The position numbers and the translations under genes were made by a program. The notes beneath the pieces are model-generated. The model was not told the DNA's origin, searched no databases, and was given only the letters and a program-made list of their open reading frames with translations. Below, piece after piece: positions 18,713 to 26,960 of a stretch of DNA of 64,000 nucleotides; within the stretch, counting starts at the first letter, position 1, and each line of letters opens with the position of its first letter. This DNA is from CAZIOH01 sp964540815. Its GTDB lineage: Bacteria; Myxococcota_A; Polyangia; Fen-1088. The DNA is taken from NCBI GenBank assembly GCA_964540815.1, contig CAZIOH010000035.1:1-64000 (forward strand), given 5' to 3'.

Positions 18713-18867
18713 CGCGTCGCCCCTTTCTCGTATCGGCTGATCATGTGCCGGCCGGAACACTACACCACGCAGTGCCGGGGCGCCCCGACATCGGTTCGTC
18801 CCGGTGCGTGGACCGCGCTCGGCCCGTGCTTGTCCCGCGCTTGGATCGTCGCGCGGCAGGGGATTTT
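18713..18867. promoter_or_regulatory. Divergent control region between sugar-acid operon and its permease
   Basis: These 155 bp must carry the promoters of both the minus-strand catabolic operon and the plus-strand permease. A near-dyad GTGCCGGCCGGAACAC at 18745-18760 is the only operator-like element I see. No regulator gene is adjacent. Confidence 0.35.
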
Positions 18868-20289
18868 GTGCGAGATTCGCCCACCGTGAGCCCAGCGGAC
18901 CTCAGACTCCTGGTGGTCGCCGTCGCCGCCATCGCGCTTCTCGTCCTCCTCGTCACCCGGTTCAAGGTGAACGCCTTCATCTCGCTGATGCTGGCGTCCC
19001 TGCTGGTTGGCGCGGCGGCCGTCTTCATGGGCGCCCACCTCAAGGACCCGTCCGGCAAGAGCATCGCCTACACCATGGTGGCGGTGGTGAAGTCCTTCTC
19101 GGACGGCCTCGGCGCGACCCTCGGCAGCATCGCGGCGGTCATCGGCCTCGGCACCATGCTCGGAAAGCTGCTGGCGGAGTCGGGCGGCGCCGAGGTGCTG
19201 GCCAAGCGCTTCGCGCGGATCTTCGGGCCGAAGCACATCCAGTGGTGCGTGATGGCGCTGGCCCTGGTCGTCGGGCTCACGACCTGGTTCGCCGTGGGCT
19301 TCGTGCTGCTCGTGCCCATCCTCTTGACCTTGACCTACGAGACCAAGCAGCCCTTCCTCAAGCTCGCCATTCCCCTGCTCTCGTGCATGTCGGTCATGCA
19401 CGGGCTCATGCCGCCGCACCCGGGACCCGTGGTGGCCGTGGGCGCGCTCGGCGCCAAGATGGGGCTGGTCCTCTTCTGGGGGTTCGTGGTCGGGATCCCG
19501 ACCGCCATCGTGGCTGGGCCCCTCTTCGCACGGATCGCCGTCCGGCACGTGAAGGCGGAGGCCCCCGTGGCGCCGCAGAAGAGCACGGCCCTCGGCCCCG
19601 GGTTCCGGTTGCCAGGCTTCGCCCTGACCCTCTTCTCGGTGCTGCTCCCGGTCGGCCTCATGCTGCTCGCCACCCTCGCCGAGCTGACGCTCCCGCCAAC
19701 CAGCCACCTCCGCGCCGCGGCCAACTTCATCGGCAACCCGACCATCGCGCTGCTGGTCGCGGTGCTCTTCGCCGCCTGGGGGTTCGGGACGCGGTGCGGA
19801 TACACCCGAGCCCGCGTGCTGAAGTTCACCGAGGAGTGCATCTCGACCATGGGCATGACCCTGCTCATCGTCGGCGGCGGCGGTGGATTCGCGCGGGTCC
19901 TGCGCGACGCCGGGGTCGCGGACGCCATCGGTCGCGGGGGCGAGGTCATGCACCTGCCACCCTTGCTCTACGGCTGGCTTCTGTCGGCGTTCATTCGCGT
20001 CGCGACTGGCTCGGCCACCGTCGCCATCACGACCGCCTCGGGCCTGCTGGTCCCCGTGATGGCCCTGCACCCGGAGCTCACCGCCAACCAGACCGCCCTG
20101 ATCGTGGTCGCCATTGGCTGCGGCTCGATGTTCCTGTCGCACCTCAACGACGCCGGCTTCTGGATCGTCAAGGAATTCCTGGGGCTGTCGGTGATCCAGA
20201 CCCTCCGCACCTGGACCGTCTGCGAGACCATCGTCGGCATCGCGGGCATGTTGCTCTCGCTCGCCGCGTTCTACGCGGTCGCGCCCTGA
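18868..20289 (+). CDS. GntP-family sugar-acid:H+ symporter
   Basis: 473 residues with about 12-14 hydrophobic segments; the family average is about 450. GntP hallmarks include the first helix pair up to FKVNAFISLMLAS, GLGTMLGKLLAESGGAEVLA, the MPPHPGPV motif, GGGGGFARVL and ATGSATVAITTA. The likely role is uptake of an aldonate such as xylonate, gluconate or a related sugar acid, matching the divergent Weimberg-type operon. I choose GTG 18868 (AGGGG just upstream) over the far-upstream frame opening; GTG 18886 is also possible. The gene ends 17 bp before the convergent DUF3006 gene. Confidence 0.9.
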   Translation: MRDSPTVSPADLRLLVVAVAAIALLVLLVTRFKVNAFISLMLASLLVGAAAVFMGAHLKDPSGKSIAYTMVAVVKSFSDGLGATLGSIAAVIGLGTMLGKLLAESGGAEVLAKRFARIFGPKHIQWCVMALALVVGLTTWFAVGFVLLVPILLTLTYETKQPFLKLAIPLLSCMSVMHGLMPPHPGPVVAVGALGAKMGLVLFWGFVVGIPTAIVAGPLFARIAVRHVKAEAPVAPQKSTALGPGFRLPGFALTLFSVLLPVGLMLLATLAELTLPPTSHLRAAANFIGNPTIALLVAVLFAAWGFGTRCGYTRARVLKFTEECISTMGMTLLIVGGGGGFARVLRDAGVADAIGRGGEVMHLPPLLYGWLLSAFIRVATGSATVAITTASGLLVPVMALHPELTANQTALIVVAIGCGSMFLSHLNDAGFWIVKEFLGLSVIQTLRTWTVCETIVGIAGMLLSLAAFYAVAP

Positions 20290-20306
20290 CGGCAACCCGT
20301 TCGTCG

Positions 20307-20642
20307 TCAGAGCTTGATCGGGCCTCCGGGATCGTCGGCGGAGAGGTTCGCGCGGCGGGCCTCGGGGGTCTTTCCATCGGGATCACCTGGCGGATGAGGC
20401 GGGCTCGTTCTGCGCGCGGTCAGCGAGAGCCATTCCCCCTCGCGTACGTTCGCGGGCAACCAGGCGACGGGCAATGACCAGCTCCCTTCTTCGTGCGCGT
20501 CCAGGATCCGGGCCACGCCGTCCTCGATGGCATCGACGAAGACCGCGGTGCAGGGGGCCTCGCGATCCGGCGGGGGGCTGGAGCCGGTGCGTGCGCTGCT
20601 CTCGGCCGGTGGCGGCGAAGCGAATGGCGAGCGGTCGGTCAT
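20307..20642 (-). CDS. DUF3006-domain protein
   Basis: 111 residues. The central part, AVFVDAIEDGVARILDAHEE and the following VAWLPANVREGEWLSL, is a DUF3006-like small beta domain; flanks are Pro/Ser/Arg-rich and probably disordered. In Firmicutes DUF3006 genes are often adjacent to secreted ComEC-like metallo-beta-lactamase proteins, and here too the MBL-fold gene lies immediately upstream (11 bp), so the two form a conserved pair of unknown function. No signal peptide is seen. ATG 20642 lies just after the MBL stop. The frame stays open far upstream across the assembly gap, which is an artefact of GC-rich sequence. Confidence 0.75.
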   Translation of the reverse strand: MTDRSPFASPPPAESSARTGSSPPPDREAPCTAVFVDAIEDGVARILDAHEEGSWSLPVAWLPANVREGEWLSLTARRTSPPHPPGDPDGKTPEARRANLSADDPGGPIKL

Positions 20643-20653
20643 GCGTCGCGAGC

Positions 20654-21607
20654 TTACGGCATCGGCCTTGCGCGCTGGGTCTCCACGCGCAGATCGCGAC
20701 CGTCGGTCGAGATCTCGATGTCGCCGTCGAGATCCGTCCGGTAGAGCCTCGCGCCCGTGCTCCGGACCCGCGCCTCCGTGTCGGGATGAAGTTGACCGCT
20801 GTGACCGTCCGGTCCGCAGGACGCCACGGCCACCCGCGGACCCACCGCGGCGAGGAAGAGCGTCGACGAGGCGTACCGGCTGCCGTGGTGGGCCAGCTTC
20901 AGCACGTCGGCGCGCACGTCCGCCCCCGATCCGAGCAACCAGGTCTCGGTCACCGCCTCGGCGTCTCCCGTGAACAGCATCCGCACGTGGCCGAGCTCGA
21001 GGCGGACCACCACGCTGTTGGCGTTGACGTCCGACCGGGACCCCACGATGGGGGGCTCGGGTGGGGTCAGCAGCACCAGGCTCGCGCCACCCCCCAGATC
21101 GACGGTGCGCCCACGCACGGCGTTCCGCACCGGGATGTGGCGCTGCTCGAGCAGCGCCACCAACCGGGCGTAAGCGGGGCTCGCATGGGCGCGGGGCGGG
21201 TCGGAGGAGGAGAAAGGAGAAGAAGAGGTAGGGGCAGGAGACGGCGCCTCCATGTCCATGAAGAGCCGCGCTCCCGAGCTGGCGATCACCTGGCCGAGCC
21301 CGCCCAGATGATCCGCGTGGCGGTGGGTCAGGACCACCAGATCGAGCGGCAGCGCGGAGCGCGCGCGAACGAACGCCGCCACGCGGGGCCCGGCTTCGCC
21401 TGGGCCTCCGTCGATGAGCACCCGCCTCCCCGCCGGTGAGGTGACGAGAATGGCGTCGCCATGTCCCACGTCGAGGAAATCGACCACCAGGCGCGCCGCG
21501 GAGGGCGGCACCGGTGGCGGCGGGCCCGTCCGTGGGGTCCGGCAGCCCCCCACGCCCAGCGGGACGGACAGGCCGACCAGCCAGACGATGGCCAGGGCCA
21601 GCCGCAT
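20654..21607 (-). CDS. ComEC-like metallo-beta-lactamase-fold lipoprotein
   Basis: 317 residues. A lipoprotein signal (LSVPLGVGGC) anchors a metallo-beta-lactamase fold related to the C-terminal domain of the competence protein ComEC. Metal ligands: Asp in DVGHGDA, HRHADH (the HxHxDH motif), Asp in LFTGDA and His in KLAHHGS. A Ser/Pro-rich insert (about 120-140) is species-specific. ComEC-type domains degrade one strand of incoming DNA or hydrolyse phosphodiesters; here the domain is free of the membrane channel and exported, so an extracytoplasmic nuclease or phosphodiesterase is likely. ATG 21607 is the best start (GTG 21613 is an alternative). The upstream promoter region ends at the assembly gap about 100 bp away. 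Confidence 0.85.
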   Translation of the reverse strand: MRLALAIVWLVGLSVPLGVGGCRTPRTGPPPPVPPSAARLVVDFLDVGHGDAILVTSPAGRRVLIDGGPGEAGPRVAAFVRARSALPLDLVVLTHRHADHLGGLGQVIASSGARLFMDMEAPSPAPTSSSPFSSSDPPRAHASPAYARLVALLEQRHIPVRNAVRGRTVDLGGGASLVLLTPPEPPIVGSRSDVNANSVVVRLELGHVRMLFTGDAEAVTETWLLGSGADVRADVLKLAHHGSRYASSTLFLAAVGPRVAVASCGPDGHSGQLHPDTEARVRSTGARLYRTDLDGDIEISTDGRDLRVETQRARPMP

Positions 21608-21707
21608 CGCCACCCCGGGAGCCTTCGTCGCCCCGGCCCCGACTCCACCCCGAGCCCGTCGCACCATCCATGTCCAGCGCGCGAAACACGGCCCACGCAT
21701 CGTCCGA

Positions 21708-21727
21708 CGATCTCGCGTCCGATCTCG
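21708..21727. repeat. Left copy of 20-bp repeat flanking the gap
   Basis: CGATCTCGCGTCCGATCTCG abuts the N-run and is identical to 21828-21847. It contains CGATCTCG twice, so it is internally repetitive. Confidence 0.95.
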
Positions 21728-21827
21728 NNNNNNNNNNNNNNNNNNNNNNNNNNNNNNNNNNNNNNNNNNNNNNNNNNNNNNNNNNNNNNNNNNNNNNNNN
21801 NNNNNNNNNNNNNNNNNNNNNNNNNNN
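21728..21827. other. Assembly gap of 100 N
   Basis: Exactly 100 N, a conventional placeholder for a gap of unknown size. Distances, operon calls and reading frames must not be carried across it. Confidence 0.99.
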
Positions 21828-21847
21828 CGATCTCGCGTCCGATCTCG
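21828..21847. repeat. Right copy of 20-bp repeat flanking the gap
   Basis: Identical to 21708-21727. Equal contig ends suggest assembly stopped inside a repeat, or that the contigs simply overlap by 20 bp or more and the gap is not real. Confidence 0.95.
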
Positions 21848-22081
21848 GTCGCGGTGCACCTGCCCCACCCGCGGACGTTAATGCCAGGGCCGGCACCACG
21901 CCAATCATCATCGCTGCGCAGGCGATCGCTGCGCAAGTGCATGCAACCCCGCCCGCCCCACCCCGTCGCCACATGCCTCCCTATCGGCCAGCGCCGCGAG
22001 CGGGTGCGCGCGAGCGGGAGCGGCGAGAGCGTGCGCGGCGGTGCCGCGAGATCTCCGTGCCCGCGGAGCGCGATGTGGCAT

Positions 22082-22105
22082 GGGGTCGGGGGTCGTCCCG
22101 ACCCC
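22082..22105. terminator. Perfect 9-bp hairpin upstream of the efflux operon
   Basis: GGGGTCGGG (22082-22090) and CCCGACCCC (22097-22105) enclose a 6-nt loop. It could terminate a transcript coming out of the gap, or serve as an operator for the efflux operon 180 bp downstream. No T-tract follows. Confidence 0.45.
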
Positions 22106-22253
22106 GGGGCAGGCCCGCCGACGCGCCCGCGGCACGCTGTAACCCAATCGCCGGCGCTCGCATCCACTTCCGCGCATGCATCCAGCTCGCACGTCGCCGT
22201 GCCTCGAGCGCGTCCTCCGCCAGGGCCGATCGACCCGCCCGCGCCGCCGCGCT

Positions 22254-22282
22254 TTGACGCCGCAGCCGGGGCTCTGTACGGT
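22254..22282 (+). promoter_or_regulatory. Candidate sigma70 promoter giving a leaderless efflux mRNA
   Basis: TTGACG (22254-22259), a 17-bp spacer and TACGGT (22277-22282) form a housekeeping-type promoter. The predicted transcription start, 6-7 nt further on, coincides with the GTG start codon at 22289. No Shine-Dalgarno sequence precedes that GTG, which agrees with leaderless translation. Confidence 0.4.
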
Positions 22283-22288
22283 GCGCAC

Positions 22289-23923
22289 GTGACCGGCTCC
22301 GCGAGCACCGCCACGTCTGCCCTGCCCCGCCTGGGCGGGTCAGCGACGCGCGCGCCCACCAACAAGTGGCTGGTCACCCTCTCGGTGACCTTCGGCACAC
22401 TCATGGGGGCCATCGACACGTCGATCGTCGCGGTGGCGACCCCGCACCTGCGTGGTGCCCTCGGCGCGACCGTGGAAGAGATGACCTGGGTAACCACCGG
22501 CTTCGTGGTCGCGACGGTGGTGGTCATGCCCCTCACCGCCTTCCTCGGCCGCATGTTCGGGCAGAAGCGCGTCTACCTCTTCTCGCTGGCGCTGTTCGTC
22601 GTGGGCTCGGCGCTGTGCGGGCTGGCCCGCAGCCTGCCGATGATGGTGGCCTTTCGCGCGCTGCAGGGGCTCGGTGCCGGCGCGTTGCAACCCACCGAGC
22701 AGGCGATCTTGCGGCAGACCTTCCCGCCCGAGGAGCAGGGGATGGCCATGGCGCTCTTCGGCCTCGCGGTGGTGGTGGGACCGGCCGCGGGCCCCACCCT
22801 CGGCGGATTCCTGGTGGACAACTACAGCTGGCCCTGGATCTTCTACATCAACCTCCCCATCGGTATCCTCGCGCTGTTCATGGTCACGCGCTTCGTGCAC
22901 GAGCCCGAGGACATCCGCCGCGCCAACCTCGAGCGGGCCCGCCAGGAGCGCGGGAGCCTGGACTGGCTGGGCATCGCGCTCCTGACGGTCGGGCTCGCCA
23001 GCCTGCAGTACGTCCTCGAGGAGGGCAGCCGCGACGACTGGTTCCAGTCGACCGCCATCTCGGTCTGCACCTTCGTGTCGGTCACGGTCCTGGCGGCGTT
23101 CGTGATCCGCGAGCTGACGGCACCTCACCCGGCCGTCGATCTGTCGCTGTTCAAGGATCGGGTGTTCCTGGCCGGGACGGCGATCGGGGCCGTGATGTTC
23201 GCCATCCTCATGTCCATCACCTTCCTGTTGCCGGTCTTCATGCAGGAGCTGCTCGGCTTCACGGCCACCCAGTCCGGCGAGTCGCTGGCGCCGCGCGCCT
23301 TCGCCATGATGGTGGGGATCCCCATCGCGGGGCGTCTCTACAACGTGGTGCAGCCGCGCATCCTGGTGTTCGTGGGCGTCTGCCTGGTGGCGCTGAGCAC
23401 CTTCATGATGTCGCACGACACGCTCGACACGGGAGCGCGGACGGTGATGGGGGCCATCGTGGTCCAGGGCCTCGGCTTCGCGGCCATCTTCGTTCCACTG
23501 ACGACGGTCGCCCTCTCCAGCATTCCCCGCTACAAGCTGTCCGACGCCGCCGGCCTCAACTCGCTGCTCCGCCAGATCGGCGGCTCGCTCGGCCTCGCGA
23601 CCTTCGCCACCCTGCTGCCGCGTTTCGAGGCGGCCGCACAGGCCGGGGTCGCGGCGCACGTGGTGGCGGGAAGCCCGGCGGTCACCGCGCGGTTGGCGCA
23701 GATGCAGCAGGGGCTGGTCGCGCGCGGCCTCGATCCGGGCGACGCCCAGGCGGGCGCGCTCCGCCTGCTGCGCGGCCTGGTCGCGCGGCAGGCCACCGTG
23801 CTCGGGTTCGAGCGCATGTTCCTGATGGCGGGCATGGCGTTCCTCCTCATCCTGCCCCTCGCCATCTTCCTGAAGGCCCCGCCGCGCCTGCGCGGCGCGC
23901 GGCCGCAAGCCGACCTGCACTGA
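22289..23923 (+). CDS. DHA2/EmrB-type MFS drug efflux transporter
   Basis: 544 residues with about 14 membrane segments, the drug:H+ antiporter-2 pattern. Signature motifs: GAIDTSIVAVATPHL in helix 1, GRMFGQKRVY (motif A) after helix 2, the FRALQGLGAG motif B region in helix 4, and GPAAGPTLGGFLVD (motif C) in helix 5. It should pump hydrophobic compounds together with the adaptor and TolC proteins encoded directly downstream. The start GTG 22289 is the only candidate that keeps a compact N-terminus; an upstream candidate promoter would make the message leaderless. The frame open further upstream spans the gap and is ignored. Confidence 0.93.
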   Translation: MTGSASTATSALPRLGGSATRAPTNKWLVTLSVTFGTLMGAIDTSIVAVATPHLRGALGATVEEMTWVTTGFVVATVVVMPLTAFLGRMFGQKRVYLFSLALFVVGSALCGLARSLPMMVAFRALQGLGAGALQPTEQAILRQTFPPEEQGMAMALFGLAVVVGPAAGPTLGGFLVDNYSWPWIFYINLPIGILALFMVTRFVHEPEDIRRANLERARQERGSLDWLGIALLTVGLASLQYVLEEGSRDDWFQSTAISVCTFVSVTVLAAFVIRELTAPHPAVDLSLFKDRVFLAGTAIGAVMFAILMSITFLLPVFMQELLGFTATQSGESLAPRAFAMMVGIPIAGRLYNVVQPRILVFVGVCLVALSTFMMSHDTLDTGARTVMGAIVVQGLGFAAIFVPLTTVALSSIPRYKLSDAAGLNSLLRQIGGSLGLATFATLLPRFEAAAQAGVAAHVVAGSPAVTARLAQMQQGLVARGLDPGDAQAGALRLLRGLVARQATVLGFERMFLMAGMAFLLILPLAIFLKAPPRLRGARPQADLH

Positions 23924-23961
23924 TTCGCCGAGCTCACCGACCGGAGAAGATCGAGACGCCC

Positions 23962-25296
23962 ATGGACACCTTGCGACCCATCCGAAACGCCCCGCTCGCC
24001 GAGACGGCGGGCACCACCGCCGGCGCGGCGGCAGCCCCCGCGCCCGGAACGGCCACCGGCCAGGCCGGTCTGTCCTCGGCGCCAGCCGCGGCTCTTCCGT
24101 CCCCCTCCCCGCCCGCGACGACGGTCCGTCCCCGGAGCGGCCGCCGTCCCTACCTCTTCCTCGCGGTGCTGGCGGCCCTGGCCCTCGGGGCGATTGGCAT
24201 CTACCGGGCGGTCACCGCGGGCCGGGAATCCACCGACGACGCCCAGATCACCGCCGATCTCGTCCCGATCGGTGCCCGGGTCATGGGAATGGTCACGCAC
24301 GTGCGCGTGCGCGAGAACCAGTCGGTCAAGAAGGGTGACGTGCTCGTCGAGCTCGACTCGGCCGACTACGCCGCGCGGGTGCAGCAGGCCGAGGCCGAGC
24401 TCGGCACGGCGGTCGCCCAGTCCCAGGCCGCGGAGGCCCAGGTCACGATCGCCGAGGCGACCTCGAAGGGCGGCTTCGCTTCGGCCCGCGCCGCGCTCAC
24501 CGGCTCCGCCAGCGGGGTCAGCAGCGCGGACGCGCAGCTGGCGGCGGCGCGGGCCACGCTCGCCCGGGCCGAGGCCGAGGGCCGCAAGGCCGAGCTCGAT
24601 CTCGCCCGCGCCGAGCAGCTGCACCAGGCCAACGCCGCACCTCAGGAGAGGCTCGACACGGCGCGGAGCGCGGTGGACACCACCCGGGCCGGGCTGGCGC
24701 GGGCGCAGGCCGAGGTGGCCCTCGCCGAGGACGCCCGCAACACCGCGATGAGCCGGGTCGGCGAGGCCAGGGGCCGGCTGAGTCAGAGCGCTCCCATCGC
24801 CCCGGTGATCGCGGCGGCCCGCGCCGGGGCCGAATTGGCCCGGGCGCGGGTGCGTGGCGCCGAGGCGGCGCTGACCCTCGCACGCCTCCAGCTCGGCTAC
24901 ACGCGCATCGTCTCCCCGGCCGACGGGGTGGCCTCGAAGCTCATGGTCCACGAGGGCCAGCTCGCCAGCCTCGGCCAGCCCCTGCTCGACCTGGTCCCGA
25001 GCACCACCTACGTCATCGCGAACTTCAAGGAGACCCAGATCGGCGAGATGCGACCGGGTCAGCCCGCCGACATCCAGGTGGACGCCTTTCCGGGACGGAC
25101 CTTCGCCGGCGTGGTCGAGAGCCTCGCCGGGGGCACGGGCGGGAGCTTTTCGCTCCTGCCCGCGGACAACGCCACGGGGAACTTCGTGAAGGTGGTACAA
25201 CGGGTGCCCGTGCGCGTGGCCTGGGCCAGATCGGTGGGCGACGTCCCGATGCGCGCGGGTCTGTCGGCCGACGTCACCGTTCACGTGGATAAATGA
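23962..25296 (+). CDS. HlyD/EmrA-family membrane fusion protein
   Basis: 444 residues. An Ala/Pro/Ser-rich cytoplasmic N-terminus (1-55) precedes one transmembrane helix (about 63-83). After it come the first half of the lipoyl/barrel-sandwich domain (ESTDDAQITADLVPIGARV ... VRENQSVKKGDVLVELD), a long Ala/Glu/Arg-rich coiled-coil hairpin (about 130-300), and the second half (YTRIVSPADGVASKL). A beta-barrel containing NFKETQIGEMRPGQ ends the protein. It bridges the MFS pump and the TolC channel. It starts 38 bp after the MFS gene, and its stop overlaps the TolC start (ATGA). Length and order fit EmrA rather than RND adaptors. Confidence 0.93.
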   Translation: MDTLRPIRNAPLAETAGTTAGAAAAPAPGTATGQAGLSSAPAAALPSPSPPATTVRPRSGRRPYLFLAVLAALALGAIGIYRAVTAGRESTDDAQITADLVPIGARVMGMVTHVRVRENQSVKKGDVLVELDSADYAARVQQAEAELGTAVAQSQAAEAQVTIAEATSKGGFASARAALTGSASGVSSADAQLAAARATLARAEAEGRKAELDLARAEQLHQANAAPQERLDTARSAVDTTRAGLARAQAEVALAEDARNTAMSRVGEARGRLSQSAPIAPVIAAARAGAELARARVRGAEAALTLARLQLGYTRIVSPADGVASKLMVHEGQLASLGQPLLDLVPSTTYVIANFKETQIGEMRPGQPADIQVDAFPGRTFAGVVESLAGGTGGSFSLLPADNATGNFVKVVQRVPVRVAWARSVGDVPMRAGLSADVTVHVDK

Positions 25297-26690
25297 ACAT
25301 GGTCCTGCGATCAACGTCTCTTGCAATGTCTGTTGCGGTGTCGCTCAGGAAGTCTCGGGCCACCGTGGCCATTCTTTGCTTCGGCCTGGTCGGGTCGTCG
25401 GTGATCCCGGCCGCCCGGGCGGCGGCGGCGGGCGCAACGGCGGGTGGCGCGCCCGTGCCCGCCACTCTGACCGTCGACGGGGCCGTGGCGCTCGCGACCC
25501 AGTCGAGCCCGCGCCTGGCCGCCGCGCGCGAGCGCCAGCGCGGGCGCGACGCCAGCACCTCGTCGCTCGGGCGCCGGATGCTGCCCTCGGTCCATGTGAG
25601 CGAGGAGTTTCAGATCTACGACAGCCCGTTCTCGATCAACTTCGGCGCTCCCATCACCGCACGCGACCAGGTCACCAACACGTTCGTGGCGTCGGCCGAC
25701 CAGCCGGTGCTGGGACTCCTGCACCTCGAGCAGGATCGCGACGCGCAGGTGGCCCTGACGGCCGCCGGAGACGCCCAGCTCGCCGCGACCATCGCCGACC
25801 TGCGCGCCGACATCGAGACCCAGTTCCTGCGCTTCTTCGAGGCGCGGGCGATGAAGCAGATCGCCGAGGAGTCACAGCGCGAGCTGGCCGACCAGGTGCA
25901 GGTGGCTCAGGCCCGTCTCGCCTCGGGGGTCAACACGCGCGCGGACGTGCTGCGCATCGAGGTGGCGGCGGCCAACGCCAAGCAGCAGGCGCTGCAGGCG
26001 GAGAGCCAGGCCCTCGGCGCGCGGGCCCGCATCGTGGCCGCCATCGGGCTCCCGGCCGCCGACGCCGCCGCCCTGGTGCTGGTCGAGCCGCGCGAGCTCC
26101 TGGCGGCGGCACGCGCGCCGACGCGATCCTTCGAATCCGCCATGGAGGAGACGCGGCTGCGGCGGCCCGAGCTGGTGGCGCAGCGGCAGCTCGGCCTCGC
26201 TGCCGATCGCCAGGCCCGCGGGCGCGGATTCGCCCTCTTGCCTGAGATCGATCTCGAGGCGGCCTACACCCGGATCGATGGGCAGATCTTCGCGCCCGCC
26301 AACTCCGCCTTCGTCGGGGTGAAGGCCCAGTGGGCCATCTGGGAGTGGGGGGCGAGCCTGGCGCAGCACCGGGCGGCCGTCGCCGAGGCAAGCGCCGCCC
26401 GGCACGACAGCGAGGCGCTCGAGCGCGCCATCGAGGCCGACCTCGAGAACACCCTCGCGCAAGGAGACGCCGCGCGCGGCGCCGTCGAGGCCGCCGAGAG
26501 CGCCATCACCAGCGCCGAGGAGGCCTTCCGGGTCACGGAGGTGCAGGTCAAGGCCGGCACCGCGACCACCACCGATCTGCTGCAGGCCGAGGCCTCCCTC
26601 ACCGAGGCCCGGCTCAACCTCACCCGCGCGCAGTACGAGATGGCGCAGGTGGCGGTGCTGCTCCGCCGCGCCACCGGCCAGGGCAGCTGA
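25293..26690 (+). CDS. TolC-family outer-membrane efflux protein
   Basis: 465 residues. A long N-terminal signal region (to about residue 45, ending in AARAAAAG) precedes two OEP repeats. The repeats are Ala/Gln/Glu-rich helices, with motifs such as VALATQSSPRLAAARER near 60 and TATTTDLLQAEASLTEARLN in the second repeat. It forms the outer-membrane channel of the tripartite pump encoded with the two upstream genes; the ATG overlaps the adaptor stop. The signal region is longer than usual, so an internal start is possible, but the overlap favours the annotated one. It is distinct from the second TolC of this window (60118-61617). Confidence 0.92.
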   Translation: MNMVLRSTSLAMSVAVSLRKSRATVAILCFGLVGSSVIPAARAAAAGATAGGAPVPATLTVDGAVALATQSSPRLAAARERQRGRDASTSSLGRRMLPSVHVSEEFQIYDSPFSINFGAPITARDQVTNTFVASADQPVLGLLHLEQDRDAQVALTAAGDAQLAATIADLRADIETQFLRFFEARAMKQIAEESQRELADQVQVAQARLASGVNTRADVLRIEVAAANAKQQALQAESQALGARARIVAAIGLPAADAAALVLVEPRELLAAARAPTRSFESAMEETRLRRPELVAQRQLGLAADRQARGRGFALLPEIDLEAAYTRIDGQIFAPANSAFVGVKAQWAIWEWGASLAQHRAAVAEASAARHDSEALERAIEADLENTLAQGDAARGAVEAAESAITSAEEAFRVTEVQVKAGTATTTDLLQAEASLTEARLNLTRAQYEMAQVAVLLRRATGQGS

Positions 26691-26708
26691 CGCGCCTCCG
26701 GCGCTCGC

Positions 26709-26730
26709 GGGGGGCCCCCACGTGCCCCCC
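26709..26730. terminator. G/C hairpin after the efflux operon
   Basis: GGGGGGC (26709-26715) and GCCCCCC (26724-26730) with an 8-nt loop lie 18 bp after the TolC stop, followed by TCCGATCTT. A plausible intrinsic-like terminator for the efflux operon. The remaining intergenic sequence to 26960 shows no further gene. Confidence 0.5.
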
Positions 26731-26960
26731 TCCGATCTTGCTGAGGTGGGCCGGCGCGGAGAAGCCGCGGCTCCCGGTGGAAGACCCGCTCGCGGCGGTC
26801 GCTCTGGCGCTTCGACGAAAAGAATCTCCCTCGCTCCCCTGCACCGCTTGGGCACAGCTTCGGCCTGGCAGACGGGCGCAAGGTCGACAGCGCCCTTCCT
26901 GGCCTCTCGTTCTCGGGCGGCAATTGGCGTAGAACCTCTGGCTCGCGCGAGGAGCGACCC

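Larger units (their letters stand above)
21608..22288. other. Intergenic region with assembly gap
   Basis: 681 bp between divergent genes, of which 100 are N. Left of the gap lies the MBL gene promoter side. On the right, 21848-22253 holds no gene I can support; it has a tandem ATCGCTGCGCAGGCG-like duplication near 21911-21940 and a strong hairpin at 22082-22105. A minus-strand frame entering the gap from 21974 starts with a signal-peptide-like stretch but cannot be judged. Confidence 0.6.

Noticed and set aside
20307..21974. Continuous minus-strand frame through the N-run
   Set aside because: Reading through unknown bases is meaningless; the MBL and DUF3006 genes explain the sequence in their own frames.
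21328..22554. Minus-strand frame spanning the gap and the MFS 5' end
   Set aside because: Crosses the gap and overlaps the clearly coding MFS gene; composition is non-protein-like.
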